DNA of 64,000 nucleotides, from positions 505,052 through 569,051 of the forward strand of contig JANPYM010000014.1 in assembly GCA_025890175.1 (NCBI GenBank), written 5' to 3'. Positions 58,825-64,000 of the stretch are shown piece after piece (position 1 is the first letter of the stretch; every line of letters starts with the position of its first letter). The position numbers and the translations under genes are program-made. The notes under the pieces were generated by a model. That model searched no databases. It saw only the letters and a program-made list of their open reading frames with translations, and was not told the DNA's origin. This DNA comes from Ciborinia camelliae. Its lineage: Eukaryota; Ascomycota; Leotiomycetes; Helotiales; Sclerotiniaceae.

Positions 58825-60697
58825 GATGCTCTAGTAGCTAAGAAATAAGAAAAAGATTGAAAGTAAAGACTGACGCTACCTCGTGACTTTCATCAGTTGG
58901 GACGAAGAATTTATATATAAGGTTAATTGTTACAGGATAGGAGTGGAGTTACTTCGCGGCTGACAATATAAGGCTGTGTTATGTCAAAGAAGGACTAATC
59001 ATGCATATGGCTTTTTAAGCGTAATTAACTTTGTGTGGCGCGATGATACTTTGCCTCGGGGTCACCTGTATTTGGTCAGCAACAAAAAAAGAAGTATCCC
59101 ACTTTGGACCTAATGTCGTGGCAATCTATTTAAGAATTTCCATGTCATCCAAAGACACGTGAGAAGTACAGTATCAGATTGCGATACCGAATGATTGGTA
59201 ACCTAGTAGACAACGGTCCTTTGGAGACCCCAAATTCGGGACCCGACATTAAGATTTAAGGATGGATTTGACTGAATTGGCATATCCCCTAGTCATTGTT
59301 CCAGCCAGTCTCGGCTATTTCCACAGTAGGTAAACAGAACCCAGCAGCCATGTCAGCACTAATATGGTGTGTGTAACCAGAAAGGTCTCTTTTGGTCGTA
59401 ATTGAGAACGGATATAGCACATGAATATGATAGGGGGGAGAACGAGAGCTAAATCCGTATGCGACCCGGAGCAATCAAGGTGCTATCATGTTGCTGATTC
59501 GTAGGCCTTTGAGACTTCTCCGAACTGATGTGGAAGTTGGACGAGTGAAGAACATGTGCGTGATAATTATCCATTTAAAGATCAAGAAAGTGAGTTGTGA
59601 TGGAGCCACTACTAAGCCATCAAGCCATCGTTGTCATTTTCGCGAGGGCACCAAATCTTCTGTCGCAGGATATAGGGCTAAAGTAACTGTGATCTTGCAT
59701 GTCTTGGCTTGGCCTGGCTATTCTTATCGAAAGGTAGAAACTATCCAACCCTTATAGATACATAGCCCCCAAATCTTTGTGGCATTTTGTTTTTTCTATC
59801 GCCTCTGTCTACATCACACATGGAAATCCATGGGAATAGACATATCTCACTGATTCGCAGTCTCTACTTCTTCCCTTTCAATTATCGCTAGTATACGTCA
59901 CACTGGCTTACTGTTTCGGAGGCAAACATTCGGTAGGTAGGATGAAGAGAAAGGTTGAACATCTCTGAGCTTAGGAAATTCGAGCATCTTGAGTAGACAT
60001 ATCAGCGTGGTCAATATCGTCTCCGAAACCACAAATCATTAATATCATACGAGGAATGAAGTTTGTAAATATTTGAAGGTTTTATTGAGAAATGGGTATC
60101 ATGTTACAATACACAGCTTTGCGTGCTTCGGTGGTGGTAACAACAAATGCTGAGTCATCCATGTGATAGGTAAAAACAACCTTCCTTTTTAGGTAAGAAG
60201 CCATAGGATCCTATCATACCAAGAACTTCTCACGCCCTCGTGTGGCAAAGCTCCGTAAAGTTGCCCAATCAATCCAACTACTTCTTTCTCATTACTGAGT
60301 ATGTTGAATTTTGAATCGTTGATATGTCGTTGATATGTGGTTGATATGTGGTTGATATATTGATTAATTTAATTTGACGCGTAGCACAAGAGAAAACTTC
60401 ATTCATCATTGGCTAACTTGGTTATCTTTTGCTTCGATTGCTGGCTGCCACCTATGTTTCTTGCCCAAAGCAGATCATGAAAAGCATATCAAATACGGAG
60501 GGGATGTCATTGAGCTCGTGTATTTCATCTTGCTTACGTACTTGAGTACGACGACGTACACTTGATTTCACTTGTCATCTATCTCTTTTTCACATTCACA
60601 TCAACAATTACATGCGATTGAGTAGCACAATTGGGTTTTTCTCTGACTATTCCTACGAATCAAACTTTTGAGTTATTGATAATCATTCACGTCAGCA
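58825..60697. other. Divergent promoter region
   Basis: Separates the divergent S41 and membrane-protein genes. Near 60320-60360 the motif TTGATATGTGG repeats four times. No gene is supported; open frames are under 90 codons. Confidence 0.5.
58911..58920 (-). promoter_or_regulatory. TATA box of the S41 peptidase gene
   Basis: TTATATATAA lies about 90 bp upstream of the start codon on the minus strand, the usual distance for a TATA-driven fungal gene. Confidence 0.55.
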
Positions 60698-62864
60698 ATG
60701 CCTGACTCAGATAACCTATCCAGCCCAAATGATGATTCGGGGAATGATTGGGACGGACACGATAGTGACGCGCTCAGCCCAGCCGATGGCTACTTCAATT
60801 CGAATCAAATTCCTCAAAATATGATATCAGATCCTACGGTCTCACAACAGGATAAATCAAAATCCCGAGAGGCCAGGGAGGAGTCTCCGAGGGATAGTGA
60901 AATTCCCTCAATCCGGCGGATGTCGTCGTACACCGATGCGTCAGCTCATGCAATTCAGCATAGGCAAACACATTCCCATTCACTTCCTGCGTCATCACAC
61001 CGTAGCTGTGATAACTCATTCTCTCAACATCAACCGTTCTTCGATCAACCCCCTCCAGCTTATATAGCTTCAGTGGAATCTTCCCCTGTCTCGGCACAAG
61101 GACAACACACTCCTGCAAATTACAATACATTCTCACAGCATCGACTCGAAGAAGGACTACGAAGAGAACCTCAGGGCATGGGAGGACCGGCCGATGATTC
61201 TGAAATGAATGAGAGAACCCCACTTTGGCGATATAGAACACAGAAAAAGACTTCTTTTCGACGAGAGATAATAACAAAAGTTATTTTAGTAGGTCTGGTT
61301 CTTGCGATTGTTGCTACTATATTGAATACCATTTTTTCCAGAAGATCAGTAAGTTTGCCTATCGGATTATATGATATTGTCTTTGTCCATGGAGTCACAC
61401 CCTAATATCCTGCCATTCAATATTTATCACACATCAGGTGTTTAGTCCGAAAGCTAATCATTATACAAGAATTCCGATTCAATTATGGGAGGAGGGCCTA
61501 AATTTCCCAACCCCATTCACACTGGTGGCCCATACTGTCAAAACATATCTGAATCAGAGCAAACCACGTTCGAGATTCCGAATGCCTCTGGACTAGTAGT
61601 CCTACAAGACTTCTACAAACAAGATTTCCCTCACAACGGGCGAAAAGTGATAACTGCAGGAGAAGTTCGCATTCGAAATTTGCCAAGCAATTCACACAAT
61701 GGAAAAGCACACTTTACAGTTGACGTCAAACTTAGCGATCCCGAATTGTCTGTAATAAAGACCTGGAATGAGGATGACGGGACACTAAAGATCAGCACGC
61801 CACGGTTTGCACACCCAGGTACACATGACAGGCCTTGTATCTCAGTTGAGATTACTGCCTGGGTTCCGGAACATGCGAAAATATCAAACGTGTTTTTTGA
61901 TTTGGTAACACTATCAATTCGATTGTTTGGCGATGTCAATATCAAGGTTTCCGGAGATACCGTATTGAAAACGGTGTCAGGTTATGTTGATTTCACCAAA
62001 CCTTTATCTCTGTCTTCAAATCAAGCTTCGATCACCGCATCTGGGTTTCAATCAGTGACAAATGCCGAATTCGATTCTCGTCGCATCATCATCGAAACTG
62101 TCTCCGGTAGAATAGAGGGTGCATATCCCTTATACGATCTTCTGAAACTATCATCCCAATCTGGAACGATCGGAGTCGACATACACCCCAAACCCGTCCT
62201 CGAATCAGCACCTGCTCCCGCCACTCTAGACATCCATACGGCTTCTGGGGGAATTGAAGTACAGTCACCTATCAAAATCCCACAAGCTACTCATCCCCGA
62301 GAATACATCACTCGTGTAGAATCTATATCTGGTACCATTCAAGGTGATTTTTTCATTGGTTCTATGGGGTCCTTCAAGACAAGCTCTAATACAATTCAAC
62401 TTGTGGCCAAACCGGTTTTGCCGGCGACATCTGATGATGAGGGACAGAGAAATGAGTTTTCTACGTTCTCCGTTAGTGGGAGTACACATGTTACATTACT
62501 TGATCCTTTATTCATCCTTCCTCCTACTGGACAAACCTACAAGGAGCCAATAGACTCCAACCACTACTCCTCTATTCAAGTATACAACAGCAAACTCCGC
62601 ACCTTCCACTCCACCCACAGAACCACCAGCGGCGGAATTGAGGCGTACTATCCCTCCACCTGGATCGGCAATATTGAAGCTAAAACAATATCCGGAAGAA
62701 TAGAAGTGGAGGGGAAGGGAATAGAAATTGTGAAAAGAAATGATGGGTGGGGTTTCAAAAGGATTAAGGCTAGGAAGGGAGTGGAGAGGGATGAGGATGG
62801 GGGATCAGTCGGGTTGAAGACAGTGGGTGGGGGAATCAAGTTTAGAATTGCTGAGGAGCTGTGA
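60698..62864 (+). CDS. Single-pass membrane protein with repetitive beta-rich ectodomain
   Basis: Exons 60698-61348 and 61470-62864 (121-bp intron, GTAAGT donor, CTAAT branch, ACAAG acceptor) give 681 residues. An earlier CAG acceptor leads to stops, so this join is preferred. Residues 1-185 are hydrophilic and Ser/Gln-rich with a PPPAY motif at about 118-122, a WW-domain or Nedd4/Rsp5-type ligand. A membrane helix, KVILVGLVLAIVATILNTIF, spans about 194-213. The C-terminal ~460 residues repeat a Ser-Gly motif on short beta strands: TVSGYVDF, TVSGRIEG, QSGTIGVD, ASGGIEVQ, SISGTIQGD, TSGGIEAY, TISGRIEVE. This is the pattern of DUF4097-like beta-solenoid domains. No cleavable signal; probably type II orientation with the solenoid outside. 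Function unknown. Confidence 0.82.
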
Positions 62865-64000
62865 AAAAGGGACGCAGATAACGATGAAGATGCTGAGGGA
62901 CTGAGGGTTGAGATGAAAATTGATATTCGGATTTACGGAAACAATTTGGGATATTTAATGAATTAATGACAGAGGAGAGCTGGAATACACGATACATGTT
63001 GGATTGCGGAAATATATTTGGATGGATACAACGTCACATACGCAGCGATGAGAAACATGAATAACATTTTCCTAAGACTTATAAGCACAATGGAATCAAA
63101 CTAAAAGTTCACGAAAGAAAAGACTCGTCGTATTTCTTACTATCAGACCAGATCATTTCATGAATATGACTTCTTATTTTACTCTTTTTTGATTACTACC
63201 CACCACCAATATGAAACCCAAAAGCCTATCTCCCACAAGCTCAATAGTCTTTTCGCTTCCCCCCCTTCATTCTATCGTTTAACATTTTCCAGAGCCAACA
63301 TAGACGTTAATACCAACTTACAATTGTTTCTAGAAAACTTCCGTCTCCACTTTTCTCCAGCCAACACAAAATATGATTCGCAGGGGATAGTCGATCCCGC
63401 CACAAAAAAAAACGGACAACTTCCAACGGCCAAGGCGCCCTGCATATTTTCCACTTGCGTGGCAACATGTCCATTGTCCACGGTAACACATTTATTCAGA
63501 ATCAATCCTTTTTATCGCACCGCAGAAATTGGATTAAGATCCGTGGCTACTACATATACGGTACCCATATGGGAATACGAAGATAGACCAGTGTTCGGAA
63601 AACCGGATAACTTGTTCTAGCTCGAGTAGTTCGAGACTACCCCACAAATTTGATGTGCTTGGGCTAGACTTTTCCATGTGCATTTTTCATAGGCCAGGAA
63701 GGCTTTTTGCCCCGTGTTCTTGCGTGCGTGCGTGCGCGCATGCGTTGGGAACATTCAATGCAGGTACATATATACTGACCGACTTTATATACTCCAGTCT
63801 CTGTTTATAAGGATTGGATGCCCTACTCAATCAATGGTAGTTATTTTTAATGAGAAGTTTCTCAACTGATAAATCTTTTTTCTTTGCCACTGCCACTACC
63901 ACGTGGGTTGGAAATACATAATATACACGATGCGAATATAGACAATTGCAAGTACTATTTGCTATTGCAATTTTCCTCGGATTCCTGGTTCCTCACTCAC
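62865..64000. other. Downstream intergenic to window end
   Basis: No supported gene. The open frame at 63189-63620 (143 codons) has no ATG and resembles nothing known. A GTGCGTGC repeat occurs at 63722-63745. The window ends in a C/T-rich stretch without a visible gene start. Confidence 0.5.

Noticed and set aside
63189..63620. 143-codon open frame at the window end
   Set aside because: No ATG anywhere in it and no recognisable domain.

Overview
The window is nuclear DNA of a filamentous ascomycete. Evidence: genes split by short GT-AG introns (about 44-165 bp), three HET-domain proteins of the kind expanded in Pezizomycotina, AT-rich transposon remains with C-to-T decay expected of repeat-induced point mutation (RIP), and long low-complexity intergenic DNA with many TAGGTA/ACCTAGGT motifs. 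The protein style suggests Leotiomycetes, perhaps the Sclerotiniaceae (inference, no search was run). A 10-base run of N at 32149-32158 marks a draft assembly. Exon structures were joined by hand from splice signals and frame continuity.

Layout. 1-8.1 kb has no supported gene but holds a 2300-bp decayed DNA transposon (2323-4622) with long inverted ends and an 8-bp target duplication. 8.1-10.8 kb: a HET-domain gene. 10.8-14.9 kb: non-coding, with a 162-bp pure purine tract. 14.9-17.1 kb: a four-exon leucine-rich, probably nuclear protein of unknown role. 17.1-25.6 kb: a gene desert with a decayed array of units about 64 bp long, a 560-bp hAT-like MITE (20933-21492) and minisatellites. 25.6-27.3 kb: a folliculin/Lst7-type protein. 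27.3-33.3 kb: a second desert full of simple repeats. 33.3-38.0 kb: two housekeeping genes on the minus strand, the DEAD-box helicase DHH1 and the DNA primase catalytic subunit PRI1. 38.5-40.4 kb: a small BTB-like gene and a conserved membrane protein whose 5' end stops beside a 170-bp MITE. 43.1-55.3 kb: an accessory island running HET gene, NAD(P)-binding epimerase-like protein, beta-lactamase-like serine hydrolase, M24 metallopeptidase-like protein, F-box protein, second HET gene. 56-62.9 kb: a secreted S41 peptidase and a single-pass membrane protein with a repetitive beta-rich outer domain.

How the genes relate. DHH1 (mRNA decapping and translational repression), PRI1 (replication priming) and the folliculin homologue (nutrient signalling) are core functions and are not an operon. 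The HET, F-box and BTB-like genes are typical of fast-evolving self/non-self and protein-turnover repertoires. The enzyme genes between the two related HET genes share one strand but show no clear pathway link. No tRNA, rRNA or CRISPR array was recognised. I found no convincing new multi-gene system; the best leads are the three transposon-like elements, the HET-flanked island, the Cys-rich tail of the S41 peptidase and the cell-cycle boxes upstream of PRI1.
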